Assembly: GCA_964640935.1 (NCBI GenBank)
Contig: CAZXIY010000016.1
Location: forward strand, 1 to 22,856
Length of the DNA: 22,856 bases
Reading direction: 5' to 3'
Source of the DNA: CAZXIY01 sp964640935
GTDB taxonomy: Archaea > Thermoplasmatota > Thermoplasmata > Methanomassiliicoccales > Methanomethylophilaceae
A model generated the notes under the pieces. The model had not been told where the DNA came from and searched no databases. It saw nothing but the letters and a program-made list of their open reading frames with translations. Positions 14,369-21,980 of this stretch are shown here, piece by piece. How positions within the stretch are numbered: position 1 is the stretch's first letter; each line of letters begins with the position of its first letter. The translations under genes and the position numbers were made by a program.

Positions 14369-15301
14369 ATGAATACGGTATTCCAGTTCTTCGGTTATGC
14401 CAAATGGTGGATACTGGGTAAGGTCGGCAGGAAGTCACCTCTGGTAGATACCGTAGGCACCCATTTCGGATGCAATCTCAGATGCAGGCACTGCGGCATC
14501 GCCGACGGCGTCGCCAAGCACCCCGAAATGAAGACCATCCTCTCGTATGACGAGATAGTCAAGGACCTCCAGGAAAGGTTCGACAAAGGTGCCAGGATAG
14601 CATATTTCGAAGGCGGGGAGACCACATTGTGGAAGGACGGGGACAAGGACCTCGGAAGCCTCATAGATGCCGCCAAGAAGATCGGATTCTACAATGTCGG
14701 ATACACCACGAACGGCACCACCGGGAAGATATTCACCAATTCTGATGTCATATCAGTGAGCCTGGACGGCCCCCGTGACGTGCACGACTACGTCAGAGGC
14801 GAAGGCGTGTTCGACAAGCTCATGAAGACCCTGGACGACCTTCGGTTCGATGGGCACGTATACGCGAACATGGTCCTCCAGAAAGGGAACCTCGACCGCA
14901 TACGCGAAGCTGCCCAGATCGTAAAGGACAACCCGAAACTCTCCGGGATCGTTTTCAATTTCCTAACGCCGCCGCCTTACGAGATCTCCCCCTCCCTGGA
15001 GGAGAAGAAGAAGGCCGTGGACGAGATCAGACAGCTCAAGAAGGATGGCTTCCCGATCCTGAATTCTAAGAAGGGATTGGAGCTCCTGGTACATGAGGAT
15101 TGGACGGAGAAATGCCCGAAGTACATGTCGGCATTCATCCTCCCGGACGGGACGCACAAGATGGGCTGTCCGTCCGAGGGCACGGACTCCTGCAAGCACT
15201 GCGGCTACGCCGCCGTCAGGGAATACTATCTCATAGACAGGGGAAGCCCGTCGACGATCATCGAGATGTCGTCGATCTTCGCCATGGGAAAGAAGAAGTG
15301 A
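14369..15301 (+). CDS. Radical SAM enzyme with C-terminal cysteine cluster
   Basis: The 310-residue protein has the radical SAM cluster Cys35-x3-Cys39-x2-Cys42 (CNLRCRHC) and the SAM-binding EGGE (81-84). It follows the TIM-barrel order with TTNGT and VSLDGPRDVHDYVRG. The C-terminal 60 residues hold further cysteines (EKCPKYM, MGCPSEG, DSCKHCGYA), suggesting an extra metal site or a SPASM-like second cluster, though the spacing is not canonical. A hydrophobic N-terminal helix (FQFFGYAKWWILGKVG) may touch the membrane. The substrate is not identifiable. The layout recalls lipid- or peptide-modifying radical SAM enzymes. The tail-to-tail MenA-like prenyltransferase next door raises the idea of isoprenoid or quinone-like chemistry, but the genes are not in one operon. 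The TATA box at 14341-14348 supports the start. Confidence 0.88.
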   Translation: MNTVFQFFGYAKWWILGKVGRKSPLVDTVGTHFGCNLRCRHCGIADGVAKHPEMKTILSYDEIVKDLQERFDKGARIAYFEGGETTLWKDGDKDLGSLIDAAKKIGFYNVGYTTNGTTGKIFTNSDVISVSLDGPRDVHDYVRGEGVFDKLMKTLDDLRFDGHVYANMVLQKGNLDRIREAAQIVKDNPKLSGIVFNFLTPPPYEISPSLEEKKKAVDEIRQLKKDGFPILNSKKGLELLVHEDWTEKCPKYMSAFILPDGTHKMGCPSEGTDSCKHCGYAAVREYYLIDRGSPSTIIEMSSIFAMGKKK

Positions 15302-16291
15302 TCACCAGAACACCACGGTGCCGACGAGCATCGTCAGCATCACGGCGAGTATGAACAGCACCTCGCTGAACAGCGAGAAGCCGAAGAAGTACGGTATCAC
15401 CTTGAGTTCCCAATGCCCCTTCTTCTCGTTCATCGCTTTCCACGCTTTTGCGGTCAGCGGTATCGTGAGGAACAGCAGAAGATAGAGCAGATTGAAATAC
15501 GCCAGCACTGCGACAAGCATGTATGCGACCACGATCAGGGACTTCACAACCGGTATAGTCCCGTCCAGTCCGAGACGCACGGATATGCTCCTCTCATGGA
15601 ACGCTATGTGGGCGTCCTGAGCGGACATCGAATCTACCACACGCATGAGACCGACGACAATTCCTATCATCGCGGAATACACTATTATCGGCACATCGAC
15701 CGTGCCTGTGAGAACGTAGAACGAGCAGAACGTCATCATGAAGAACGATATACCGACGGCGATCTCCCCGAGACCCCTTGCTCCGAGATTGACCGGCGGA
15801 GCCGTGTAGAAATATGCAAGGAACAGACCGATGATCCCGAAGGCGACCACCGCCCATCCGCCGTATATCACTATGGGTATCGCAAGTGCCAGTATCGCTG
15901 CCAGTAGTGCGGCTATTATGATTCTGCCCTGTCTGTCGGTAACGAGACCTGTGTCGAACTGATTCCCGTCCCAATAGATCTTGTTCAGCATTGCGTCGTC
16001 TGCGAGCATCTCCTTCTTCGCCTTTTCGTATCTCTGCTCGCTGACCATCTCATCCACGCCTGACCTGTGGTCGAAATAGTCGTTCGTGAAATTCACGAAC
16101 ATGGCCATGAACAGGACCGCAACAGGTATCATCACCGATACATACAGCGGAGCATCGTAATTCCATGCATACAGGACACCGCAGACCGATGCGAGGAAGA
16201 ACGGTATGGTATAGCTGAATCTGAAGATCAGATTGATCTTCCTGAAAGCGGAGATCTCCTGATTGCCGCCCTTCTCTGCATACGAATCCAT
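15302..16291 (-). CDS. UbiA-superfamily prenyltransferase, MenA-like
   Basis: This 329-residue integral membrane protein has about eight or nine hydrophobic helices. The first prenyl-diphosphate/Mg site is NDYFDHRSGVD (70-80). The second, acidic site in the loop reads DSMSAQDAHIAFHERSISVRLG. The element FYTAPPVNLGARGLGEIAVG resembles MenA (dihydroxynaphthoate prenyltransferase) more than the archaeal lipid enzyme DGGGP synthase. It would join a polyprenyl chain to an aromatic or other acceptor in the membrane, possibly a quinone- or methanophenazine-like carrier; that is inference. The insert of about 40 residues after the first site (EKAKKEMLADDAML) is unusual for me. Its stop abuts that of the radical SAM gene exactly. 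A weak TATA-like stretch lies near 16305-16320, so it may be transcribed apart from the HEAT gene 41 bp upstream. Confidence 0.87.
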   Translation of the reverse strand: MDSYAEKGGNQEISAFRKINLIFRFSYTIPFFLASVCGVLYAWNYDAPLYVSVMIPVAVLFMAMFVNFTNDYFDHRSGVDEMVSEQRYEKAKKEMLADDAMLNKIYWDGNQFDTGLVTDRQGRIIIAALLAAILALAIPIVIYGGWAVVAFGIIGLFLAYFYTAPPVNLGARGLGEIAVGISFFMMTFCSFYVLTGTVDVPIIVYSAMIGIVVGLMRVVDSMSAQDAHIAFHERSISVRLGLDGTIPVVKSLIVVAYMLVAVLAYFNLLYLLLFLTIPLTAKAWKAMNEKKGHWELKVIPYFFGFSLFSEVLFILAVMLTMLVGTVVFW

Positions 16292-16332
16292 GCCATGAGG
16301 ATGGCGATAAGATAGAAAACCGTTCGCTTCTC

Positions 16333-16824
16333 TTATTTCTGCTCTTGACCTTCGAGAGCGAAAAGAGCCGCCTTTTTAACATATTCGGACTCGTCTGATG
16401 ACATCAAACGGAGTATCCTTTCCGTCGATTCATCGAATATGGCCAGCTTGTGCCTGAGACGTCCCGCGGCCCATGCGGCCATGCCTCTGACGTCCCTGTC
16501 CGCATCCGTAAGGAGCGTCCTGACGGCTATCACGGAGACATCACCGCCGATGCCGGCCCCGGCCACCTCGCCGAGACCCCATGCGACGTTCTCCCTGACC
16601 TGCGTATCGTCATCCGATGCCAAAGGGGCAAGTATGTCAACTATCCTAGTGTCCGGCACCTTGTTCTGGCCCATCTTGGCGATGCACCATGTGGCCTTCT
16701 GCCTGGTCTCCGTATCTCCCAAGAACGTGAGCTGGAACAATTCGTCCAACTCTGCAGACCTGTCGCGTTTCTGCCTCAGGTCCGCTTCCATGGATGAAAG
16801 ATAATCGCTAGTCTCCTGGTCCAT
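16333..16824 (-). CDS. HEAT-repeat protein
   Basis: This 163-residue all-helical protein has about three to four HEAT units. They can be followed by recurring segments ETRQKATWCIAKMG, TQVRENVAWGLGEV, RDVRGMAAWAAGRL and EYVKKAALFALEG, spaced about 35-40 residues. The resemblance is to phycobilin-lyase-like/PBS HEAT repeats. HEAT solenoids generally serve as protein-binding scaffolds; no enzymatic motif is present. It is the third gene of a tight operon: its ATG lies three bases after the stop of the small Cys-rich gene. The N-terminal about 30 residues (SSMEADLRQKRDRS) form a charged helix outside the repeats. The partner is unknown; the two small cysteine-containing proteins upstream are candidates. 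Confidence 0.82.
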   Translation of the reverse strand: MDQETSDYLSSMEADLRQKRDRSAELDELFQLTFLGDTETRQKATWCIAKMGQNKVPDTRIVDILAPLASDDDTQVRENVAWGLGEVAGAGIGGDVSVIAVRTLLTDADRDVRGMAAWAAGRLRHKLAIFDESTERILRLMSSDESEYVKKAALFALEGQEQK

Positions 16825-16827
16825 ATC

Positions 16828-17004
16828 TCAGCCCTTTATGATCGGTTTCTCTTTGAAGAACTCGCATGTCGCGTAGTCGCGTTCCTTCACGCAATAGTCG
16901 TAATCGGGGATCTTGAGGACGTCGAGACGTATCCTCTTGGCCTTGCAGCAGGCGCATCTTCCGTCCGGAGCGTGCCAAAGGCACTGCTTGCGTTCCATGT
17001 TCAT
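16828..17004 (-). CDS. 58-residue Cys-rich protein, probable zinc binder
   Basis: This small protein is defined by its ATGA overlap with the gene upstream (ATG 17004-17002, TGA 17003-17001). It has six cysteines at 8, 17, 19, 20, 38 and 47: CLWHAPDGRCACCKAK in the first half, then YDYCVKERDYATCEFF. This is enough to bind one or two zinc ions or an Fe-S cluster. I do not recognise a named family. A longer reading of the same frame up to 17235 would run through the neighbouring gene and is rejected. The HEAT gene follows after three bases. The tight three-gene packing suggests the products act together. Confidence 0.75.
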   Translation of the reverse strand: MNMERKQCLWHAPDGRCACCKAKRIRLDVLKIPDYDYCVKERDYATCEFFKEKPIIKG

Positions 17005-17336
17005 TCCACTTTCTCGAAGCTTATGACGTTCTCGCCGATCTCCTTCGCACGGGACTTGGACAGCATCCCCGCTTCCAGCCATGCGGCGTTTATCACGCCG
17101 TTCGGAGCGAGGCATGTCATCGTGACGTGCTTGAGATTGTCCTGGCTGAATATCCTGCTGGTCTCGAACGATGTCAGGTCGTCCATGGTCAGCGTGTCGC
17201 CGAGGGCCTTTGCATAATCCTTCACTTCGGGGCAATCCGTTGCGATATGCAGCGAATAATCCCCGTCATCCTTCTGCTTGACGGTGATCTTGTGCGTCTT
17301 GTTGCAGAATTTCATCTTCACTACAACGACTGCCAT
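17001..17336 (-). CDS. Conserved hypothetical protein with spaced cysteines (DUF6951-like)
   Basis: This is a 111-residue soluble protein with strands at the start (AVVVVKMKFCNKTHKITVKQ), then HIATDCPEVKDYAKAL and, near the end, TMTCLAPNGVINAAWLEAGM. The single cysteines in KFC, TDCP and MTCLAP resemble a family in methanogens and anaerobes that I recall as DUF6951. That assignment is from memory and should be checked by HMM. The three cysteines may bind a metal. The start at 17336 is chosen because a TATA-like stretch (TATTTGTA) begins about 30 bases upstream; an in-frame ATG at 17363 would lie within that promoter. It heads the three-gene operon with the Cys-rich and HEAT proteins. Confidence 0.75.
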   Translation of the reverse strand: MAVVVVKMKFCNKTHKITVKQKDDGDYSLHIATDCPEVKDYAKALGDTLTMDDLTSFETSRIFSQDNLKHVTMTCLAPNGVINAAWLEAGMLSKSRAKEIGENVISFEKVE

Positions 17337-17460
17337 GATGTGAAAGACATGTTGTCGATACAAATATCCGTCGGTACGGCACGCTATTAAACCGTCAGGT
17401 ACGCTGCGACGGCGACATCAACAGAAAAACCCTAATCATAGCTGCACGATTCACGGCATC

Positions 17461-17673
17461 ATGGCAATTAACTTCGATGATTACCCGTGCGAATTCTGCG
17501 GGAAGAAATCGACCAACGTCGTCTACGCGGCGTTCGTCTGCGACGATCCCGAATGCATCGAGAAGGCGAGAATCGCGAGGGGCGGACCCGGCGGGCACAT
17601 GAAGAGGAAGGCCGAGGGAAGACCGATAATACCCGAGGACCTCCTCGAGCAGGTCAACGACAAGAAGATGTGA
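17461..17673 (+). CDS. Small zinc-binding protein
   Basis: The 70-residue protein has a treble-clef-like or zinc-ribbon pattern: CEFCGKKS at 10-13, then CDDPEC at about 27-32. That makes four cysteines as two pairs about 13 residues apart. A basic glycine-rich linker follows (ARGGPGGHMKRKAEG), then a C-terminal helix (IPEDLLEQVND). It could bind nucleic acid or a protein partner. I do not recognise a named family. The start is the first ATG after an A-rich, weakly TATA-like stretch near 17426-17440. It is a single-gene unit, and its end faces the purH gene across a strong hairpin. Confidence 0.7.
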   Translation: MAINFDDYPCEFCGKKSTNVVYAAFVCDDPECIEKARIARGGPGGHMKRKAEGRPIIPEDLLEQVNDKKM

Positions 17674-17718
17674 ACCCTGTAGCTCACACCGCTACTTTCT
17701 GTTTTTCAATCTATGATG

Positions 17719-17740
17719 TTCGGGGCCTTACGGCCCCGAA
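17719..17740. terminator. Perfect 9-bp hairpin between convergent genes
   Basis: TTCGGGGCC, the loop TTAC, then GGCCCCGAA form a perfect stem-loop, mostly G-C. It sits in the 75-bp gap between the small zinc protein (+) and purH (-). A T-rich patch (CTGTTTTTC) lies on one side and AAATATG on the other, so it could help end transcription from either direction. Hairpins are not the main archaeal terminator signal, so the role is inferred. Confidence 0.55.
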
Positions 17741-17748
17741 AATATGTT

Positions 17749-19302
17749 TCATCCGTGCCTGAACACGCGGCAGCCGGTGAAGACCATGGCCATACCGTGC
17801 TCGTTGGCGGCGTCTATGACCTCCTGGTCCCTGATTGAGCCGCCGGGTTGGATTATCGCGGTGACGCCGGCCTTGGCGGCCTCGTCCACGCCGTCCCTGA
17901 ACGGGAAGAACGCATCCGATGCCATGACGCAGCCCTGCGTGGGCTCGTTAGCCTTCATCGTAGCGATCTTCGCGGAATCGACGCGGCTCATCTGACCTGC
18001 TCCGATACCGACGGCACGCTCATCCTTGACGTACACGACGCAGTTCGACGTCACATGCTTCGCGAGTTTCCATGCGAAGAGCATCGCGTGGACCTCTTTA
18101 TCCGTAGGAGCACGCTTGGTAATGACCTTCAGGTTCTTCGGGTCGATCGGTACATCCTCGTCGGTCTGCACAAGATATCCGCCCTGGACCTTCTTCACCT
18201 TGTTCTCCCTGACCCTCCATTTGGGTCCGATGGGAGAATTCGTTCTCATGAGGCGGATGTTCTTCTTCTTCTCCAGAAGTTCAAGGACCCCATCGTCATA
18301 ATCCGGAGCGACGACGACCTCTACGAAGTACTTCGCGATCTCTTCGGCAGTCTTCATGTCGCAGTTCCTGTTGAGACATATGACGCATCCGAACGCGGAC
18401 ATCGGGTCCACCGCATATGCAGTCTTGAACGCCTCGAATATCGTATCCGCGGACGCGAGCCCGCATGGGTTCGTATGCTTCATTACCACCGCCGTAGGCT
18501 TCTCGAAGTCCATCTCGATGTCCAGGGCCTTGTCCATATCCAGGATGTTGTTGTACGACAGTTCCTTTCCGTGGAGCTTCTCCATCTTCGCAACGGTGTT
18601 GCCCGGCGTGAACGGATCCCTGTAGAAGGCCGCTTTCTGGTTGGGGTTCTCTCCGTATCTGAGCTCCTCGATCTTCTCGGAAGCGATAGGATACGACTTG
18701 GGGAACATCTCCCCGAACCTGGCGTTCATCTGCTCGGCGATCATCGCATCGTATTCGGCGGTGACTATGAATGCCTCGGCCATGAGCTTGGAGAGGAGCT
18801 TCTCGTCCAACTCTCCGCCGTTCTTCAGCTGCTCGAGTATCGGAGCGTACTGATCCGGCGACGTCACGACGGCGACTGACTTGTAGTTCTTCGCTGCCGC
18901 GCGTATCATGCTCGGTCCGCCGATGTCTATGTTCTCGACGATCTCGTCCAGGGTCGCCCCCTCTTTGAGTACCGTCTGCTTGAAAGGATAGAGATTCACG
19001 ACCACCATGTCGATGGGCGATATCCCCTTCTCCCTGATCGCGGCCATATGGGCGGGAATATCCCTCCTGGCCAATATGCCGGCGTGTATCTTCGGATGAA
19101 GGGTCTTCACGCGTCCGTCGAGCATCTCGGGGAATCCGGTGACATCTGACACCTCTTTCACTTTGAGGCCGTTCTCCTTCAGGAGCTTGTATGTTCCGCC
19201 CGTCGAGATGATCTCGATACCCAGGCCGTCCAGCTCCTTGGCGAAATCAACGATCCCGCCTTTGTCTGAAACACTTATAAGTGCTCTTTTAACCGTAGCC
19301 AT
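17749..19302 (-). CDS. purH: Bifunctional AICAR formyltransferase / IMP cyclohydrolase
   Basis: The 517-residue enzyme makes the last two steps of IMP synthesis. The N-terminal MGS-like cyclohydrolase domain (about 1-195) has SVSDKGG, STGGTYKLL and LDGRVKTLHPKIHAGILARR (61-80). The transformylase domain (about 200-517) has RYGENPNQKAAFY (215-227), the catalytic KHTNPCG (275-281) and the C-terminal IIQPGGSIRD...VFTGCRVFRH. The length is close to bacterial PurH and both halves look intact. Many archaea instead use PurP and PurO, so the bacterial-type fused enzyme is a useful lineage marker. The gene stands alone. A possible TATA (TTTATTACC) near 19352-19360 would give a leader of about 30 bases, with AAGGGATC just before the ATG. 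Confidence 0.97.
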   Translation of the reverse strand: MATVKRALISVSDKGGIVDFAKELDGLGIEIISTGGTYKLLKENGLKVKEVSDVTGFPEMLDGRVKTLHPKIHAGILARRDIPAHMAAIREKGISPIDMVVVNLYPFKQTVLKEGATLDEIVENIDIGGPSMIRAAAKNYKSVAVVTSPDQYAPILEQLKNGGELDEKLLSKLMAEAFIVTAEYDAMIAEQMNARFGEMFPKSYPIASEKIEELRYGENPNQKAAFYRDPFTPGNTVAKMEKLHGKELSYNNILDMDKALDIEMDFEKPTAVVMKHTNPCGLASADTIFEAFKTAYAVDPMSAFGCVICLNRNCDMKTAEEIAKYFVEVVVAPDYDDGVLELLEKKKNIRLMRTNSPIGPKWRVRENKVKKVQGGYLVQTDEDVPIDPKNLKVITKRAPTDKEVHAMLFAWKLAKHVTSNCVVYVKDERAVGIGAGQMSRVDSAKIATMKANEPTQGCVMASDAFFPFRDGVDEAAKAGVTAIIQPGGSIRDQEVIDAANEHGMAMVFTGCRVFRHG

Positions 19303-19398
19303 TTGATCCCTTGCATACGTGATGTGTGTGCATTCTATGTAGTCATCCGTCGGTAATAAAGCTAATCTAGGATGGATAGCACGGTTCGTGCGTATGCG

Positions 19399-20040
19399 TC
19401 ACTTGACGGCTATGAAACCGATGTCCGATACCGACTCCCAGAACTTCTCCGCCTTAGAGAATCCGCACCCTTTCAGCATGCGTATGTGCTCCTCCTCGGA
19501 CATGGGGAAGAATTCCTTTCCGCAGCGGGCGAAGAATACGTCCGCATCATCCTCGGAGATGCCGTTGCCGATCTGGAACTTACGCCATTCTGAATAATCC
19601 GGTCCCGGAGGCGCGTGCTCCACGAAGATATACGTACCGCCGTCCTTGAGCATCCTGAAGCAGTTCTCCACCGCCTTCGACTTCTCGTCCGGACGGTAAT
19701 AGTGATGGGACAGCACGGCCGTTATGACGTCCAATGTGGAATCTCCGAAGTTGAGCTCGTCGGTCGGTTTGGTGACGAACGCACATCTGTAGTTGCCGTT
19801 CAGTCTCTTCTTGGCCGCGGCGATCATATCCGACGACGGGTCCGAAAGTATGAACTGGGTCTTCGGGAACCTTCTCAGATTCTCTTCCACGAACGATCCT
19901 GTGCCGCATCCGGCATCCAGCCACATCGCCGGACTGCGTCCGGAGGATGATACGGAATCGGAGACCTTCTGACGCATCTCGCGGTAGCCGGGTATCCTGA
20001 AAATGACCGATCTGTCGAAATCCGCAGGGTCACCGAACAT
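19399..20040 (-). CDS. Class I SAM-dependent methyltransferase
   Basis: The 213-residue Rossmann-fold methyltransferase has motif I WLDAGCGTGSF, then an acidic strand end ILSDPSSDM (adenosine-binding), DVITAVLSHHYY and LKDGGTYIFVEH. This is the general Methyltransf_11/25 layout. The substrate cannot be predicted. The HH pair after motif IV and the C-terminal helix rich in acidic residues (MSEEEHIRML) are typical of the small-molecule or ubiE-like branch. I place the start at 20040 because the TATA-like TTTATAAG begins 28 bases upstream; ATG 20046 would lie only 22 bases away and adds two residues. The neighbours, purH and the RloAB pair, offer no functional clue. Confidence 0.85.
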   Translation of the reverse strand: MFGDPADFDRSVIFRIPGYREMRQKVSDSVSSSGRSPAMWLDAGCGTGSFVEENLRRFPKTQFILSDPSSDMIAAAKKRLNGNYRCAFVTKPTDELNFGDSTLDVITAVLSHHYYRPDEKSKAVENCFRMLKDGGTYIFVEHAPPGPDYSEWRKFQIGNGISEDDADVFFARCGKEFFPMSEEEHIRMLKGCGFSKAEKFWESVSDIGFIAVK

Positions 20041-20060
20041 CAACATGGTATCGCTTATCC

Positions 20061-20068
20061 CTTATAAA
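20061..20068 (-). promoter_or_regulatory. TATA-like box of the methyltransferase gene
   Basis: The minus strand reads TTTATAAG, starting 28 bases before the ATG at 20040. It separates the methyltransferase transcript from the RloAB unit that ends at 20096. Confidence 0.5.
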
Positions 20069-20095
20069 CTCCGGAGGCGTCATCTGAAGAGAAGA

Positions 20096-20719
20096 TCAGC
20101 GAACCGCTCCTGAATCTGTGTCTCTCTCGCGAAGATGCGTTACCAGCCCATGCATCATGGTGCTTGGAGCGGTATTCTTGCATTTCATTGCATCATCATC
20201 CTTGGACAGTATCTTGGATGCTCGTTCAATTGCTGCAGATATCCTGTCTTCTGTAAGTTCTCTTCCGAGACCAGATGATTTCACATACCTGTGCCCTAGA
20301 AATACAGAAAGCTCTGCTTCCATAGTATCTTCCGACACATATCTCCTTTCATCCTTGAAATGCAAAATCAGCCAATATTCGAAACATGGGTTAGTAAGGC
20401 ACAGATGTACATCTTGTGACATTTTGATGGCTTTTTCGATATTGTCGACATCGTTAACGTCGGCATCAAAAACAGCAAAGACAGAGTCGGCCTTAGGATC
20501 GATGCCGTATTCCTTCATTCTCATACGGCAATTCTCCATCATTCCTGTGGCATTGCGTTTCTTAGACCTGCACGCAATGACCTTTACGGGCGACCCTCTC
20601 TTTTTGAAATGCTCCAAGTAAAGCTTTTCCGACTCGCCTTCGCATAGTATGAGCACTACTGATCGAGATTCCCTACTGGCACATGATCTTCTTCCGAGCG
20701 AGATCTCATTTTTGCTCAT
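20096..20719 (-). CDS. rloB: RloB-like Toprim-domain protein (AbiLii-type defence component)
   Basis: This 207-residue protein of the RloB family has a Toprim-type metal site. The glutamate is in ILCEGESEKLYLEHF (Glu27), and the aspartate pair is in FAVFDADVND (85-87). The signature NPCFEYWLILHF (110-121) follows. Toprim proteins of this kind are predicted nucleases and in defence systems are paired with an ABC-type ATPase. The start at 20719 overlaps the end of the ATPase gene by 14 bases; a longer reading to 20824 would run back into that gene and is rejected. Codons are noticeably richer in A and T than in the neighbouring purH, suggesting recent transfer. The role as effector (AbiL-like abortive infection) is inferred from the pairing. 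Confidence 0.88.
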   Translation of the reverse strand: MSKNEISLGRRSCASRESRSVVLILCEGESEKLYLEHFKKRGSPVKVIACRSKKRNATGMMENCRMRMKEYGIDPKADSVFAVFDADVNDVDNIEKAIKMSQDVHLCLTNPCFEYWLILHFKDERRYVSEDTMEAELSVFLGHRYVKSSGLGRELTEDRISAAIERASKILSKDDDAMKCKNTAPSTMMHGLVTHLRERDTDSGAVR

Positions 20720-21980
20720 ATATCGTGTCTCCGGGGCTGATGAATGGCACGGCTCCGAACCTTCCTGTCTCATACCCTTTTTGGGCATTTGAATTCTTAC
20801 GCGTTCTGAAATCCGAAAGGGCAAATAATTTTGAATTGCCAGTCTCCGGATCCTTTTCCGTGAAGTACACCTGATCGCGTCTGAACAACTCCGTCGTATC
20901 CATCAGAAGCTGGTCGTGGGTGTTTATGACGAGTTGGGCCCCGTTGGAATTTTCCGGCAGTTTGAAAAGACCGATGATCCACTTGCAAATGTCATGATGA
21001 AGAAATGAACCGAATTCGTCCATCATAACAACGCTTCCGCTCCTGAGAGAATTGATTATCGGACCTATTACACAGAGCATCCTCATTGTCCCGTTAGATT
21101 CTAAATAGTACGGGAATGTCCTGTCCTCCTCTGACACTCCAGCGGTGGACACATGATGTCTCATGCTCAACTTACGCTCGTTGACCTTTGTATTCCCGGA
21201 CATCATCATAAGACCGATCAACTGCGGAGGAAGAGTGTCTGTCATCTCCGACACGTTCCTGACCCCTACATTCCCGTTGACGTCGTCTATGCCGAAATCT
21301 GCGATCGTCAGAGCATCGACGACGGCTTTCTTCATCTCCTGATCGCGATTCATGATCTCAATCGTTTCATTCAGCATGGCATTCATATCGCCAACGATTA
21401 TTATCACGCTGTTTATCCACCTGTGAGCTTCGAGACAAATTTCGTTATTGAACTGAGCCGCGACAGAAAGGTACGTCGAATTGGGGTTCGTCATCTTCGA
21501 TATGGCCTTCTGCCCTGTCGATGTCTTCCCGCTGCCGAACTTATACACATCCCCGTTTCTATGAAACACATTGACCTTTTGCTTCTTTGGATAATATTCG
21601 AGGGATTCCTCCAATATCTGCGTCGCATTGTATTTCACGTAGTAATTGTAAAGGATCCCGCCCGAGATGAATCTGACCTTCATGACTGTGGGAGCACCTT
21701 TTGTCTGCGGCGAGAGCCTGAACGGGTTGTATGAAACGATCGATGTATTGGCCGGAGCCGGGGCTCTGACAAGATTTTTAAGGTCGGCGAATGCCCTGAT
21801 CAGAAAAGATTTTCCGGAAGCGTTCGCTCCGAACACAACGACCGAATTGAGGAGCCCTTCCTTTATCGTTTCCTTTCCCAGGACGTTCTCCTCGTGTTCG
21901 CTTGCACTCGTGCATTGGAGACTGAGTACCGCCTCGTCCCTGAACGGACCATAATTGGTAACAGAATAATCTACAAGCAT
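20706..21980 (-). CDS. rloA: RloA-like AAA_15/21 ABC-type ATPase (AbiLi-type defence component)
   Basis: The 424-residue ATPase has an N-terminal strand pattern typical of the OLD/RloA/SMC-like group (YSVTNYGPFRDEAVLSL), Walker A GANASGKS (51-58) and a signature-like LESNGTMRM. Walker B is VVMMDEFGSFLHH, with Asp321-Glu322, and the switch histidine is in INTHD (352-356). It has no long coiled coil, as in AAA_15/AAA_21 ATPases paired with Toprim or RloB partners. In AbiL, PARIS and related systems such ATPases act as sensors that release or activate a nuclease; by analogy this one would sense phage. A TATA-like TTATAATT begins 29 bases before the ATG. The gene overlaps rloB, so both are made together. 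A+T content is above that of its surroundings. Confidence 0.9.
   Translation of the reverse strand: MLVDYSVTNYGPFRDEAVLSLQCTSASEHEENVLGKETIKEGLLNSVVVFGANASGKSFLIRAFADLKNLVRAPAPANTSIVSYNPFRLSPQTKGAPTVMKVRFISGGILYNYYVKYNATQILEESLEYYPKKQKVNVFHRNGDVYKFGSGKTSTGQKAISKMTNPNSTYLSVAAQFNNEICLEAHRWINSVIIIVGDMNAMLNETIEIMNRDQEMKKAVVDALTIADFGIDDVNGNVGVRNVSEMTDTLPPQLIGLMMMSGNTKVNERKLSMRHHVSTAGVSEEDRTFPYYLESNGTMRMLCVIGPIINSLRSGSVVMMDEFGSFLHHDICKWIIGLFKLPENSNGAQLVINTHDQLLMDTTELFRRDQVYFTEKDPETGNSKLFALSDFRTRKNSNAQKGYETGRFGAVPFISPGDTIYEQK

Noticed and set aside
17005..17235. N-terminal extension of the 58-residue Cys-rich protein.
   Set aside because: It overlaps the upstream gene in another frame; the ATGA overlap at 17004-17001 gives a better start.
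17848..18879. 343-codon open frame on the plus strand.
   Set aside because: It is antisense to purH, rich in Arg/His/Leu in the manner of shadow frames, with no recognisable motif.
20720..20824. N-terminal extension of RloB by 35 residues.
   Set aside because: It overlaps the conserved end of the ATPase gene; the RloB fold begins after the ATG at 20719.
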